A DNA stretch of 64,000 nt from an uncultured Desulfobacteraceae bacterium (lineage in GTDB: Bacteria > Desulfobacterota > Desulfobacteria > Desulfobacterales > UBA5852): contig CAJXSL010000002.1 of NCBI GenBank assembly GCA_913060875.1, positions 248,001 to 312,000 on the forward strand. Reading direction: 5' to 3'. Made by a program: the position numbers and the translations under genes. Of this stretch, positions 25,666 through 35,106 are shown piece after piece; the stretch's first letter is position 1, and each line of letters begins with the position of its first letter. A model generated the notes under the pieces. That model made no database searches. It worked only from the letters and a program-made list of their open reading frames with translations, and had not been told where the DNA came from.

Positions 25666-26709
25666 ATGCCGCAGAAAGTGATTCTGGATATCGACAATGC
25701 CCTGGGCATCCCGGCCCAGGACACGGATGACGCCCTGGCCCTGGCCCTGGCTCTGGTATCCCCGGAACTGGAGGTGTTGGGCTGCACCACCTGCGCGGGC
25801 AACTGCCGCACGCCCCAGTCGACGCACAACACGTTAAGACTTCTTCAGGCGGGTGGGGTCAAGGCCCTTCCGGTGGCCGAAGGGCCCTCCTCCGCCTTGG
25901 ACCGGGACCGCGAAGCGCATTTTCGCTATCTGGAAGCCAAAACCAACGGCCCCGGAGGCCGCTACTGGGAGAACCTGCCGGAACCGCCGGCCCTCGCCGG
26001 AGCGGCCGACGCCCTGGCCGCCCCGGCCTTTATTGCCCATACGGCCCGCCAGTATCCTGGCGAGGTCATCTTTGTGGCCCTGGGGGCGTTGACCAACCTG
26101 GCCCTGGCCCTGCTGGAAGACCCCGATCTGGCCGCCCTGATCCAGGGCGTCGTTCACATGGGGGGCAGCTTCGATCCGGCCGAAGGCCCGCCCTTTGTAT
26201 GGCACACCCCGGACATCCCCGACGACATCTGGCGCACGACCCTGCGTTTCAACACGGTTTTCGATCCGGAGGCCTCCGCCGTGGTCTTCCGGTCCGGCAT
26301 TCCCGTGACCCTGGTGCCGGCCAATGTAACCGCCCTTGTTTTCCAGCGGCCCGTCCACCTGGAGCGATTGGCGGCGGTGGATACGCCCTGGCACCGCTAC
26401 CTGGCCACCTATGCAGGCCCCTGGGTCGAGTGGTCCGTCCACGAACGCGGCCTGCCGGGGGCCCACATGCACGACCCTCTGACCGTCGCCCAGGTCATCG
26501 ACCCTACTTTCTGCCACATCACGTCCATGGACCTGAGCGTGCCGGCCCTCTTGCTGGGCAAAGGATCCTGGCTGACCCCCGACGGCGGCGGTCTGCCGGT
26601 CAAAGCCGCCACGGCGGTGGACACGCCCCGATTCGAAGGCTGGCTGGCGGAACGCCTGTGCCGTCCGGTCCTGGAGTGCTATACCACTGCGCCCGACGCC
26701 GCGGAATGA
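25666..26709 (+). CDS. nucleoside hydrolase family protein
   Basis: A 347-residue enzyme of the inosine-uridine preferring hydrolase fold, which splits N-ribosides to base and ribose. The calcium-binding aspartate cluster is present near the N terminus (ILDIDNALGIPAQDTDDALA), as are VALGALTNLALAL, VVHMGGSF, FNTVFDPEA and HMHDPLTVAQVI with the late aspartate. Compared with typical enzymes the first motif has DIDNA in place of DTDPG, so substrate range may differ. It lies 21 bp after the antiporter gene and could be co-transcribed. Confidence 0.85.
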   Translation: MPQKVILDIDNALGIPAQDTDDALALALALVSPELEVLGCTTCAGNCRTPQSTHNTLRLLQAGGVKALPVAEGPSSALDRDREAHFRYLEAKTNGPGGRYWENLPEPPALAGAADALAAPAFIAHTARQYPGEVIFVALGALTNLALALLEDPDLAALIQGVVHMGGSFDPAEGPPFVWHTPDIPDDIWRTTLRFNTVFDPEASAVVFRSGIPVTLVPANVTALVFQRPVHLERLAAVDTPWHRYLATYAGPWVEWSVHERGLPGAHMHDPLTVAQVIDPTFCHITSMDLSVPALLLGKGSWLTPDGGGLPVKAATAVDTPRFEGWLAERLCRPVLECYTTAPDAAE

Positions 26710-26752
26710 TCTCAAATTCTCCAAGACGCTTGCCATCGCGGCACCGCGAATT

Positions 26753-28087
26753 TCACACCGTTCGGTCCAGGCGGCAGGCCCGGGCATAGGTCTTCGTCAC
26801 CTGGCCGATCCGGTCCAACACGATGGCGCCGGGGTCGTTGTCGAGACGGCCGGTACCGATCTTGTCACCGGCCGCGGGCAGGCATTCCCGAACCACGCTC
26901 AGGGGAGGCGGATAGCGCCTCAGGTTGGCAAACAATTGCTGCCGGGCGGCCTCGGCCTCGGGGCGCGCCCAGTAATAGCGAATCCGGTCCGACAGGGCGT
27001 GTTGCCGCAGGTGGGCCTGCTCCCCCTCCGACCCCTGGTAGTACGTCTGCCAGAAACCGGGTTCGGCCACCATCAGGCGCTCCATTACCTCCGGCAGTCG
27101 GGAACAGGTCACGTCTTTGCGTGCCCCCAGGGTTCGCCTCTCCATTTCCGCCAGGGCGAACAGAGCCTCCCGCAGGGCATAGGTCAGTGCCGGGCCCACC
27201 TTGAGGACTCCGCAATGATCCTTCACCATGGCGGCCAGATCCTCCTCGGTTTGAAAATCCGTGGAATGGGCTTCCAGCACCCGACTTTTATCCCGGCTTA
27301 TTAAGGCCGTCAGGGGTTTCAAGCGGTCGGATGAATAGGGTTGCACCATTAGCGGGGAAAAGGCAGCCCCGGTGTGCACCACCACTGCATAAACCCGTTC
27401 CCAGGCCGGCATCAGTTCCATGCTTTCGAAGGCACGGCGGCAGGCGGACAAAAAATCGCGCAGTCGGCCGGGATCGGTAACGGATGGGGGGCCAGCCGCC
27501 CCAATCTCCCCCCCGGGCGGGGGCACATCGGAACCAATCACGTAAACCGGTGGGGAGATTTTTGCCTTTTCCGCCGCTTGTTCGGCCACACGGCCAAGTT
27601 CGGCGGTTCGGCGACAGACCAGCTCGAGCGGCAGGCTGCCGTCGGCCAATAGGGGATCGTCACCGCATGGGGAAACGGGATCCAGATGGATTTTCCGATA
27701 GCCCGCCGCAACGCAGGCCGCCGTAAGCGCTGCCGCCTTTTGCATGGCCTGCCCCGCAGGCATTCGACGCCAGAGGTGGGGGCCGATATGATCACCGCCC
27801 AGAATGACCTGCCCGGGCGCCACGCCCATGCCGGCGGCCATCTGCAGCACCTGGCGACGGAAAAGGTCCGGTGTCAAACCGCTGTAGCCCCCGGAGAGAT
27901 TCACCTGACCGGCTGTGGATTCAACCAGGGCTGGCGTACCATCTTGCCGTGCCCGCCGCAAAACCGCCTGGATGGCAAAGCCATTGGCGGTGCAGGCCGC
28001 ATAGAGGGCCCGGGGGCGCCCCTTTTTCTGATGACCCAGGACTTCCGCCAGTTCCGATGCAGGGTCATGTGATCGTCCGGGAGGCAT
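26753..28087 (-). CDS. KbaZ/GatZ-like tagatose-bisphosphate aldolase subunit
   Basis: A 444-residue TIM-barrel protein of the KbaZ/GatZ family, the so-called non-catalytic chaperone subunit of class II tagatose-1,6-bisphosphate aldolase. Features: ALYAACTANGFAIQAVL, LVESTAGQVNLSGGYSGLTP, VILGGDHIGPHLWRRMPA, KIHLDPVSPCG, FEAHSTDFQT-like EAHSTDFQTEEDL and LKVGPALTYALREALFAL. No catalytic KbaY/GatY gene or sugar transport system is in the window, so the protein may act alone on another sugar phosphate. AAGGAA precedes the ATG. Confidence 0.85.
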   Translation of the reverse strand: MPPGRSHDPASELAEVLGHQKKGRPRALYAACTANGFAIQAVLRRARQDGTPALVESTAGQVNLSGGYSGLTPDLFRRQVLQMAAGMGVAPGQVILGGDHIGPHLWRRMPAGQAMQKAAALTAACVAAGYRKIHLDPVSPCGDDPLLADGSLPLELVCRRTAELGRVAEQAAEKAKISPPVYVIGSDVPPPGGEIGAAGPPSVTDPGRLRDFLSACRRAFESMELMPAWERVYAVVVHTGAAFSPLMVQPYSSDRLKPLTALISRDKSRVLEAHSTDFQTEEDLAAMVKDHCGVLKVGPALTYALREALFALAEMERRTLGARKDVTCSRLPEVMERLMVAEPGFWQTYYQGSEGEQAHLRQHALSDRIRYYWARPEAEAARQQLFANLRRYPPPLSVVRECLPAAGDKIGTGRLDNDPGAIVLDRIGQVTKTYARACRLDRTV

Positions 28088-28246
28088 GTTGTTTTCCTTG
28101 GACCGGCAGGACCGCCGGCATCGGGTTCGTCTTGCGGGAGCCTTGCCGGTTCCCAGCTTGACACCCCCGGGGCTTTCTTCTAAAATCTTTTAATTTGTAC
28201 TGCCAACGTAAGCGCTGCTAAACATGAAAGCCGTATCCGAGCCTAT

Positions 28247-29752
28247 ATGAAACAACCAAACGATACCAGCCTTCCAACCAAACGACACCGTCTTTCCGGA
28301 AAAGTTGCCGCCCTTCTCGTCTACAGTCGCCCCGGACTCGTTTTCGGCGGCATGCTCTGTGCCCTGGCGGTCATGTGGAAACAGGACCCACGGGTCTACA
28401 CCCTGGGTGTCAGCCTGCTGCTCCTGTCCATGACGTTCGATCTCGTCGACGGATGGTTTGCCGCCCGCTTCCGCCCGGATGCGCCCCTGGCCCACCTGGC
28501 CGACCGCCTGATGGACAAACTGGTCTATTCCATTATTTTCCCGGTCATCGCCGTGGGCATGATGTGGCGTCTTCTGGTCATTACGCCGGACCACACCAAA
28601 GGTCAATTGCTGCATGCGGTTTTTGTCCTGCTTCTCTGTGTAACCGTTCTCATCCGTGACAATTTCGCCGCTTTCATGCGGGGGTTCGCCATTCGGCAGG
28701 GCACCGAACCGGCCCTCAGTGAATACAACCGGCTGCGCACCATCGTGGCCGCACCGGTAAGCGCCCTGCTCTACGCCTATGCCTTTTACATCCCGGAAGG
28801 CCCGCCTTCCTGGCTTTACTTCAAAATTACCTGGCTGGCCAATTTTCCCCTGCGGGGCCTCTTTTTTATCGAGATCCTTTTCATGATCATCAATTTCGGC
28901 TCCATTGCCGGTTATTGCCGCAAATACGGTACCCTTTGCCTGGATGAGTTGTGCCTGGGAGATCCGGTGCTGCGCCGTCGAATCCTGGCGTTTTTTCCCA
29001 ATGCCCTCACGGTCATGAACGCCATGATGGGATTGATCGCCGTGTTTTTCGCCTACCAGGGGCGCATCCGCGAATCCTACCTGATGATCATCGGGGCCGC
29101 GACATTCGACAAGTTGGACGGGATGGTGGCCCGGCGCCTGGGGCTAACGGAACCCCTGCCGGAGGAAATCGGCCAGCGCAAAGTCAACCTCGGCAATCTC
29201 ATGGATGATTTTGCCGATGCGGTCAGCTTCTGCATCGTCCCGGGATGGATCTTCTATATCTGCCTGCGGGAAATAGGCCCGGAACAGTTTCTCCATCTGC
29301 CGGTGGGCCTTGCAGCCCTGCTGTATGTCGGCCTAGGGTTGAGCCGCCTGGTCTACTTTACAATCGACAAGACACCGATTCCAGGCTTTTTCAAAGGCCT
29401 TCCGACACCGGCCGGTGCCATGCTGGTCCTGGCGCCCCTGATCACCTTCAGTCAGGCGGTCAACGATGCCTCCCCCTGGCTCCCCTTCTGGGGCTATTTT
29501 TCCTTTGGCCTGATGATCTTCACGGCGCTTATGATGAACTGTTATTTCATCCGGTATCTGCACATGGGACGCTTCATGAGCCGCAATCCCTGGATGACGC
29601 GCATCAGTCTCGTTCTCCTGATGACCGTGGTTACCCCCTATTTCGGTCTGGTCTGCTTTGGCTACATGTTCCTTTACGTGCTGTCCCCCCTGGTCACCTG
29701 GCGCATCGATCCCGAAGAAGCGGCCCGGGAAACCCGAGCGCCTTCCTCCTGA
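28247..29752 (+). CDS. tandem CDP-alcohol phosphatidyltransferase
   Basis: A 501-residue membrane protein with two fused CDP-alcohol phosphatidyltransferase units. In the first (about residues 25-240) the motif reads DLVDGWFAAR then HLADRLMD; the glycine before the third aspartate is replaced. In the second (about 250-490) FDKLDGMVARR is followed, after an insert of about 14 residues, by LGNLMDDFAD, a canonical ending. These enzymes exchange CMP for an alcohol to make phospholipids such as PG, PS or PI. Single-domain members have about 200 residues, so this is a fusion, with the second unit the more likely catalyst. Its ribosome site is weak. Confidence 0.8.
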   Translation: MKQPNDTSLPTKRHRLSGKVAALLVYSRPGLVFGGMLCALAVMWKQDPRVYTLGVSLLLLSMTFDLVDGWFAARFRPDAPLAHLADRLMDKLVYSIIFPVIAVGMMWRLLVITPDHTKGQLLHAVFVLLLCVTVLIRDNFAAFMRGFAIRQGTEPALSEYNRLRTIVAAPVSALLYAYAFYIPEGPPSWLYFKITWLANFPLRGLFFIEILFMIINFGSIAGYCRKYGTLCLDELCLGDPVLRRRILAFFPNALTVMNAMMGLIAVFFAYQGRIRESYLMIIGAATFDKLDGMVARRLGLTEPLPEEIGQRKVNLGNLMDDFADAVSFCIVPGWIFYICLREIGPEQFLHLPVGLAALLYVGLGLSRLVYFTIDKTPIPGFFKGLPTPAGAMLVLAPLITFSQAVNDASPWLPFWGYFSFGLMIFTALMMNCYFIRYLHMGRFMSRNPWMTRISLVLLMTVVTPYFGLVCFGYMFLYVLSPLVTWRIDPEEAARETRAPSS

Positions 29753-29855
29753 GCGTCAGGCCGGTTTGGTGATCCTGCCCCGGCCGCTTTACCCTTGACT
29801 ATCCCGACATGACCCTTTATGACGGCTGCTTAAAACATCCAGGAGGAGAATTTCC

Positions 29856-30344
29856 ATGACCCCTTGCCCCTGTGGATCGGAAAAAGACTACAGCACGTGC
29901 TGTGAACCCCTGATCATGGGAAACCAGAAAGCCGAAACCGCCGAAGCGCTCATGCGGGCGCGTTACAGCGCCTACGTCAAAGAGGACGTGGCGTTCATCC
30001 TGCAGACGACCCATCCGTCGCAACGGGACCAGTATACCGAAAACGGCATCCGCCGTTGGGCCCGCAACAGCGAATGGCTCGGACTTACGATCATCGGTAC
30101 CGAAAACGGCACGGCCGCTGATGACCGGGGTACCGTCGAATTCGTGGCGGAATATTTCGAAAAAGGGCGTCGCAACCGCCATCACGAAATTGCCCAGTTC
30201 CGGCGCGAAGAAGACGGGTGGTATTTCTACGACGGCCAGGCCCCCACCCCACAGACCGTGGTGCGCAACGCGCCGAAGGTGGGCCGCAATGATCCCTGTC
30301 CCTGCGGCAGCGGAAAGAAATACAAAAAATGTTGCGGGGCCTGA
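29856..30344 (+). CDS. YchJ-family protein with two SEC-C motifs
   Basis: A 162-residue cytosolic protein of the YchJ/UPF0225 family. Zinc-binding SEC-C motifs lie at both ends, [13 protein letters not shown] (about 4-16) and [13 protein letters not shown] (about 148-160), around the NTF2-like core ([37 protein letters not shown]). The role is unknown; SEC-C elsewhere binds SecB or nucleic acid. GGAGGAG is 10 nt before the start. Confidence 0.9.
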   Translation: MTPCPCGSEKDYSTCCEPLIMGNQKAETAEALMRARYSAYVKEDVAFILQTTHPSQRDQYTENGIRRWARNSEWLGLTIIGTENGTAADDRGTVEFVAEYFEKGRRNRHHEIAQFRREEDGWYFYDGQAPTPQTVVRNAPKVGRNDPCPCGSGKKYKKCCGA

Positions 30345-30487
30345 TCCGAATCACGCCGCCGAAATGACAAGGCGCCGTATCTCCGGCCAAGGCCGGGATC
30401 TATTGTCACACCCCCGATGGATAGCGATGGACATCTTGCCCCGCCCTTGGCCGGGCAGTCGCTGCGCGGGGAATTAAGTGAGGGGCT

Positions 30488-31039
30488 ATGTTCGAGGAAC
30501 TGATTCAAAAACGTCGCAGTATCCGCCGTTTTCAGGACCGTTCGGTGGAACCGGAAAAAATCGATCGACTCATGGAAGCGGCCCTGCGGGCGCCCTCGTC
30601 CCGCAGCCTGAATCCGTGGGAGTTTGTGGTGGTTGACGATCGCGCCCTGTTGACGTCACTGGCCGCCTGTAAACCCCATGGTGCCAGCTTTCTGGCCAGC
30701 GCCCCACTGGGTATCGTCGTGTGCGCCGACCCGGCACGCTGCGATGTCTGGGTGGAGGATTGCTCGATCGCCGTGACTTTCGTCCAGTTGATGGCCGTCT
30801 CTCTCGATCTGGGGAGCTGTTGGATCCAGGTCCGCAAGCGGGAGCACGCCAGCGGCCGCCCGGCACGGGATGAAATTGCCCCTCACCTTGCTTTGCCGGG
30901 CCATCTGGAGGTGGCGGCCATAGTAGCCGTTGGTTACCCGGAGAGACCCAAGGTCGGCCATGCCCGGGACACTCTCCTCTTCGACCGGGTGCATTTTAAT
31001 CGCTTCGGCACACCCTATCGCTTTGAACCAAAGGCCTGA
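30488..31039 (+). CDS. nitroreductase family protein
   Basis: A 183-residue FMN-dependent oxidoreductase. RRSIRRFQDRSVEPEKIDRL, ALRAPSSRSLNPWEFVVVDD and WVEDCSIAVTFVQLMAVSLD are typical, and the C-terminal VAAIVAVGYPERPK is the usual ending. The short form without extra domains resembles Fe-S-free nitroreductases of anaerobes. Substrate unknown. It stands 143 bp after the YchJ-like gene. Confidence 0.85.
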   Translation: MFEELIQKRRSIRRFQDRSVEPEKIDRLMEAALRAPSSRSLNPWEFVVVDDRALLTSLAACKPHGASFLASAPLGIVVCADPARCDVWVEDCSIAVTFVQLMAVSLDLGSCWIQVRKREHASGRPARDEIAPHLALPGHLEVAAIVAVGYPERPKVGHARDTLLFDRVHFNRFGTPYRFEPKA

Positions 31040-31199
31040 AAATGCGGACTCGGTACAACATCCCCCCGGTCGGCAAATCGGCCGCCGCTATCACAAAATC
31101 ATGACATGCAATTTTCTATTATTTTGTTTGGTTTAAATAACTTATAGCCCACCTTGCATACAAACAAGCCTCTAAATTTGTCGATCGTCGAATTTTTTA

Positions 31200-31341
31200 T
31201 TAAAGCTCCGGCCCTGTGAACCGATAAGATATCTAAGGGCACTGCCGGACGCGCTGCCCGACAGCAGTGGGGCCGGCTAAATCTTCATAACCTTCCTTTG
31301 TTCCACCAGGGTGGCCTCGGTCACCCTGGTGTTCTTTTTTA
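31200..31341 (+). ncRNA. candidate structured RNA ending at a terminator
   Basis: No gene covers this stretch. CCGGCCC pairs with GGGCCGG across about 60 nt, enclosing CACTGC/GCAGTG, and a strong intrinsic terminator follows 30 nt later. The layout suits a small RNA, or a leader that stops before the HDOD-GGDEF gene at 31593. It matches no riboswitch or housekeeping RNA motif that I recognise, and no good promoter could be fixed. Confidence 0.3.
31304..31331 (+). terminator. intrinsic terminator
   Basis: Perfect 10-bp arms CACCAGGGTG and CACCCTGGTG with an 8-nt loop, followed by TTCTTTTTT. It is 265 bp after the nitroreductase stop and 260 bp before the next gene, which suggests it ends a separate transcript. 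Confidence 0.85.
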
Positions 31342-31592
31342 TGTTCGGCCCCCCCCGGCCGCCTTCCCATCCGAACGGCACCCGCTTTATCTAAAGAGAT
31401 AACACCAAAATCACAATAACTGGAAACAGGATGAGCGGATTCCGGCAAAAACCCTAAAGTTTTTTCATGTTTTTCCCAATATAACATTCGGAGAGCACAA
31501 AACACATTCCGGAATTTTTCTGTGCAGTACAACCATTGCTGCCGTGTTCGGTAGGTTAACCCCTTTCGAATAACGGACAAGAGGGACGTGCC

Positions 31593-33098
31593 ATGAACAA
31601 TGGGGCTGATCTGGAAGCAATTCTAAGCTATAAAAAACGGTTGCCGACCCTCCCCGGGATTGCCATGAAGATTCTGGAAGCTGTTCAGCGGGAGCGTCCG
31701 GATCTTAAAGAGATCGGGGAAATTCTGGCCACCGATCCGCCTCTCAGTGCCGAAGTTCTGCGCCTTATCAATTCATCCCTCTATGGTCTGCCCCGCAAGG
31801 TGACTTCCGTATTCCATGCCGTCAACATGCTGGGGATCAATACGGTTAAAAACCTGGCCCTCAGTTTTGCCCTGGTTAAACAGAACCCGCGGAAGGACGG
31901 CGATGACTTCAATTACCCCCAGTTCTGGAAAAACTCCCTGACGGCCGCCGTGGCTTCCCGCCAGATAGCCGAATGCGTCGCACCGGGAATTGCCGAGGAT
32001 ATGTTTTTCATCGGATTGCTGCACGACATGGGACAACTTGCCCTGGCCTGCTGCCTGCCGGATCAGTATGCCCTGGTGATGGTGGAAACAGACCAAAGCC
32101 AATGTGCGCAACAGGATGCGGAAAACCAGATCCTGGGATTCGATCATATGGCGGCCGGCCGTCATCTCTTCGAAACCTGGGGCCTGCCCGACTATTTCGG
32201 TCGGCCGGTGTCCTGTCATCACGACCCGGGCAAACTGGAAGCCGGTGATGCCGCCTCGGTGCAAATGAGCCACATCCTGCACCTGGCGACCCTTTATATG
32301 GAATTGTTCCAGGACGACCACCAAAGCGCCCAATTGGGACTGATCGACCACTACACCCGCATGTATGGGTTTGCGGATATTCTTGATGTGGACGGGGTAG
32401 GTGCCCATATTCTGGACAAGACACGGCAGATCTTTCCCTTTTTCGACCTGACATTGGAAAACGAAAAACAGCACCTGGAAATCATCGATCGGGCCAGGGC
32501 CGAATTGATTCACGTGTCCAACAATTTCATCGATCAACTGTTGGAACAGCAGCAGCAAATCCAGCAACTGCGTCGCCAGGCCACCCACGATGGGTTGACC
32601 CAACTCGTCAACTATCAGTCTTTTCACGAAGCACTGGCACGGGAAATGGCACGTACCCGGAGAAGTAAAACACCTCTAACCGTCATGATGGCCGACATCG
32701 ACCGCTTCAAAAGCATCAACGATACTTTTGGCCATCTGGCGGGGGATCAGGCCCTGCAAACCGTTGCGGGTATTCTGAAAAACGGTCTGCGGGAGACCGA
32801 TCTCATCGCCCGCTACGGCGGGGAAGAATTTGCCGCCATTTTTTACAATATCCCACCCGACGAGACCATCGCCGTCGCCGACCGGCTCCGTCAAAAAATC
32901 TGCGAAACATCCATCAGGTATGACCGTCAGGCCTTTTCGCTCTCCATGAGCTTCGGCATCGCCACCTATTACCCTGAAGATAACGTAACCAAAGAAGAAC
33001 TTATCGACCGGGCCGACCGGGCCCTCTACCAGGCCAAAGCCGAAGGGCGCAATTGCTGCCGGATCTATCAGCACCGCCTGAAATGCACCGCAGCATAA
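31593..33098 (+). CDS. HDOD-GGDEF signalling protein
   Basis: A 501-residue cytosolic protein. The HDOD domain (about 13-215) has LPTLPGIAMKILEAVQRERP, INSSLYGLPRKVTSVFHAVN and a kept GLLHDMGQLALA. A coiled linker rich in glutamine leads to a GGDEF domain (about 330-495) with MMADIDRFKSINDTFGHLAG, the active-site variant RYGGEEF (about 407) and DRADRALYQAKAEGRN. It should make cyclic-di-GMP. No inhibitory RxxD is obvious just upstream of GGEEF (REGLRETD region). GAGGGA precedes the start. Confidence 0.92.
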   Translation: MNNGADLEAILSYKKRLPTLPGIAMKILEAVQRERPDLKEIGEILATDPPLSAEVLRLINSSLYGLPRKVTSVFHAVNMLGINTVKNLALSFALVKQNPRKDGDDFNYPQFWKNSLTAAVASRQIAECVAPGIAEDMFFIGLLHDMGQLALACCLPDQYALVMVETDQSQCAQQDAENQILGFDHMAAGRHLFETWGLPDYFGRPVSCHHDPGKLEAGDAASVQMSHILHLATLYMELFQDDHQSAQLGLIDHYTRMYGFADILDVDGVGAHILDKTRQIFPFFDLTLENEKQHLEIIDRARAELIHVSNNFIDQLLEQQQQIQQLRRQATHDGLTQLVNYQSFHEALAREMARTRRSKTPLTVMMADIDRFKSINDTFGHLAGDQALQTVAGILKNGLRETDLIARYGGEEFAAIFYNIPPDETIAVADRLRQKICETSIRYDRQAFSLSMSFGIATYYPEDNVTKEELIDRADRALYQAKAEGRNCCRIYQHRLKCTAA

Positions 33099-33149
33099 AC
33101 CTGAGCGACATGAAAACTTGACCGCCTATTTCCCGTCCTTAGGTTATTA

Positions 33150-33297
33150 AATCCGGATATTTCACGCGTCTGCGTCATCCATTTACAAGGCATTCAGGAG
33201 CGCTGCTGTTCGCATGCTACCGCAAGCTCCTGATAACGTCGTAAAAGGATGTTTCAGGTGCGCCCGCAGGGTAAAAATAGATAGGGAATATCCGGTT
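33150..33297. repeat. palindromic interspersed repeat, copy D
   Basis: AAATCCGGATATTTCACGCG at the left and GAATATCCGGTTT at the right give outer arms as in copy A. The centre keeps CATTCAGGAGCGCTGCTGTT and ACCGCAAGCTCCTGATAACG. Inner arm changes are compensated (AGGAGC with GCTCCT), showing that pairing is conserved. Confidence 0.8.
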
Positions 33298-33382
33298 TGA
33301 ACGACTGGCGCAGCCAGGGCAGCCTGGATCTGGAGGCCCTATAAAGCTGCCGTCTACCATTATAATCGAATGGGAGGGCAAC

Positions 33383-34081
33383 GTGACAATGAGGAACCCG
33401 GACGGAAATCGGTCGCTGAGATGGTTGGGTATACTGGTGGGTCTGCTGGTATGGGTTGGTATCGGGACCCAGGCCCTAGCCGCCCCTGTTTCCGGCCGGC
33501 TGGTCAACGGCCTGCGCTATTTGCCGGTTGCCTCCGAAGTCGGCCCCCTTCATTACACCGTATACCGTGGCGATTACATCAAATTTGAACTGCCGCCGAA
33601 CAGCGGCCCCTCTCTTTTGACCATTCCGGATCTCGATATACAGCATCCGCTTCCAAGCGATATGGCTTCGGCACCTTATTTCAAGATGCGGCAGACCGGT
33701 CGTTTTGCATTTACCCTTGGTGACCGCATGGGCGTCATCACGGTGGTGAACTTCCGACCGGCCAACTATCGTGAGTTGACCGCAAGCCAGGCCGCCTCTT
33801 TTGTGCGCCAGAGCAAGCCCCTTATCCTGGATGTCCGCACCCCCGGAGAGTTCAAACGCGGCCATCTGGCAGATGCCGTACTGATTCCCGTGCAGGAACT
33901 CCAACGTCGAATAACCGAACTATCCGCCTATCGGGACCGGGACATCCTTGTCTACTGTGCCACCGGGAATCGCAGCACGGTCGCCTCCAAAATCATGATC
34001 GACCGGGGATTCAGCCATATCGCCAATCTGCGCTACGGTATCGTTGACTGGCAGCGGCGCAACTACCCGGTGGTTCGTTAA
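33383..34081 (+). CDS. exported rhodanese-domain protein
   Basis: A 232-residue protein. A signal peptide (WLGILVGLLVWVGIGTQALA) is followed by a beta-rich domain of about 100 residues resembling cupredoxin-type sequences but without clear copper ligands, then a rhodanese domain (about 130-230) with LILDVRTPGEFKRGHLADAV and the active-site loop VYCATGNRS. It probably handles sulfane sulfur in the periplasm. GTG at 33383 and ATG at 33389 are both possible starts behind GGAGG. Confidence 0.8.
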   Translation: MTMRNPDGNRSLRWLGILVGLLVWVGIGTQALAAPVSGRLVNGLRYLPVASEVGPLHYTVYRGDYIKFELPPNSGPSLLTIPDLDIQHPLPSDMASAPYFKMRQTGRFAFTLGDRMGVITVVNFRPANYRELTASQAASFVRQSKPLILDVRTPGEFKRGHLADAVLIPVQELQRRITELSAYRDRDILVYCATGNRSTVASKIMIDRGFSHIANLRYGIVDWQRRNYPVVR

Positions 34082-34113
34082 AGGATGTCTCATTTTTTGA
34101 GGGCAACCGACGG

Positions 34114-35106
34114 TTATTTGGTGCCGACCACCAGCCCGGAGTCGTTGGGGGCGTCGAGGGGCAGCCGTTCAACGTTCTTCAGGCCCGCCTCCCTGAGCAT
34201 GGTTTCAACCTGCTCCTGGGCGTAGGCCTGCCCCCCGTCGGTCCCTAAAAGCATGTTCAGGGCAAAAAGGGCTGGAAACAGGGGGCCGTCCATGGTGTCG
34301 TTGAGGAGGAAATCATGCACGATCAGGATACCGCCGGTCTCCAGGGCCTGAACAGCTTTGAGGATGAGGCGTCGGCAGGTTTCCGGATTTTCCGCGTGCA
34401 GGATGTGGGACAGCCAAACCGTATCGAAGCGACCGGGCAGCGGGTCCTTGTGATAATCGCCGGCCGCAAATTCGACCCGCTCCGCCAACCCGAAGCGCGC
34501 CATGGTTTGCTCGGCAAAGGGGCGGGTTCCGGGCAGGTCGAAAACCACGGCATGCAGGTCCGGATGCGCCTGGCAGAAATGAATGGCGTAGGTTCCGGGA
34601 CCGCCGCCGAGATCCAGCAGCCTGCGACGGCCCGACAAATCAAGGACACGCACCACATGCGGCGCCAAGCCCATGGCAATGTTGAACATCCCCATCAAAA
34701 AGTGCTTGCGCACGGTCTCGTCTTCAAAGGAAGCCCGGCCTCGCACAGGACGCCCTGATCTAACGGCCTCGTCCAGACGGGACCAGGACGCCATCAGCTG
34801 ATGGTGGTGCATGATGATATGCCCCTGGTATGCGCTGGAAGCGGCGTCCAGGAACAACGCGCTTTCCTCGCTATTGCGGTAACGCGTGTCCTCCTTGACC
34901 AGCAACCCCATGGCCACCAGAGCATTCAACAGCATGGCGGTGGCCCGTTCCTCGGTTTGGATCGCCTCTGAAACCGTTTGCACCGTGCATGCCTCCCGCC
35001 CGATCGCGGTAAACAAATCGAGTTTAACCCCGGTGTGCAGGACGCAGGTCTGCCAATAGGATCCGGATATGGCCAGCAGGCGTCCGGGAGTGGGCGTTGT
35101 CGTCAT
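34114..35106 (-). CDS. O-methyltransferase family 2 protein
   Basis: A 330-residue SAM-dependent methyltransferase of the hydroxyneurosporene/acetylserotonin type. An N-terminal winged-helix dimer domain (about 10-95; GVKLDLFTAIGREACTVQTV) is followed by the Rossmann part with RRLLDLGGGPGTYAIHFCQ (about 162), VVFDLPGT and WLSHILHAENPETCRRL. Substrate unknown; in anaerobes such proteins serve cofactors or metabolites. No operon partner. GGGGTAAG precedes the start. Confidence 0.85.
   Translation of the reverse strand: MTTTPTPGRLLAISGSYWQTCVLHTGVKLDLFTAIGREACTVQTVSEAIQTEERATAMLLNALVAMGLLVKEDTRYRNSEESALFLDAASSAYQGHIIMHHHQLMASWSRLDEAVRSGRPVRGRASFEDETVRKHFLMGMFNIAMGLAPHVVRVLDLSGRRRLLDLGGGPGTYAIHFCQAHPDLHAVVFDLPGTRPFAEQTMARFGLAERVEFAAGDYHKDPLPGRFDTVWLSHILHAENPETCRRLILKAVQALETGGILIVHDFLLNDTMDGPLFPALFALNMLLGTDGGQAYAQEQVETMLREAGLKNVERLPLDAPNDSGLVVGTK

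Noticed and set aside
24366-25827. Long minus-strand frames (457 and 202 codons) opposite the antiporter gene
   Set aside because: Shadows of GC-rich coding DNA; compositions are odd (Gln, Gly, His rich) and no motifs appear, while the plus strand encodes a clear transporter.
31200-31341. 6S RNA or a known riboswitch
   Set aside because: A weak likeness to the CCCTGAGCCGATA segment of 6S RNA is not supported by the rest of the fold or the length; no riboswitch consensus fits.
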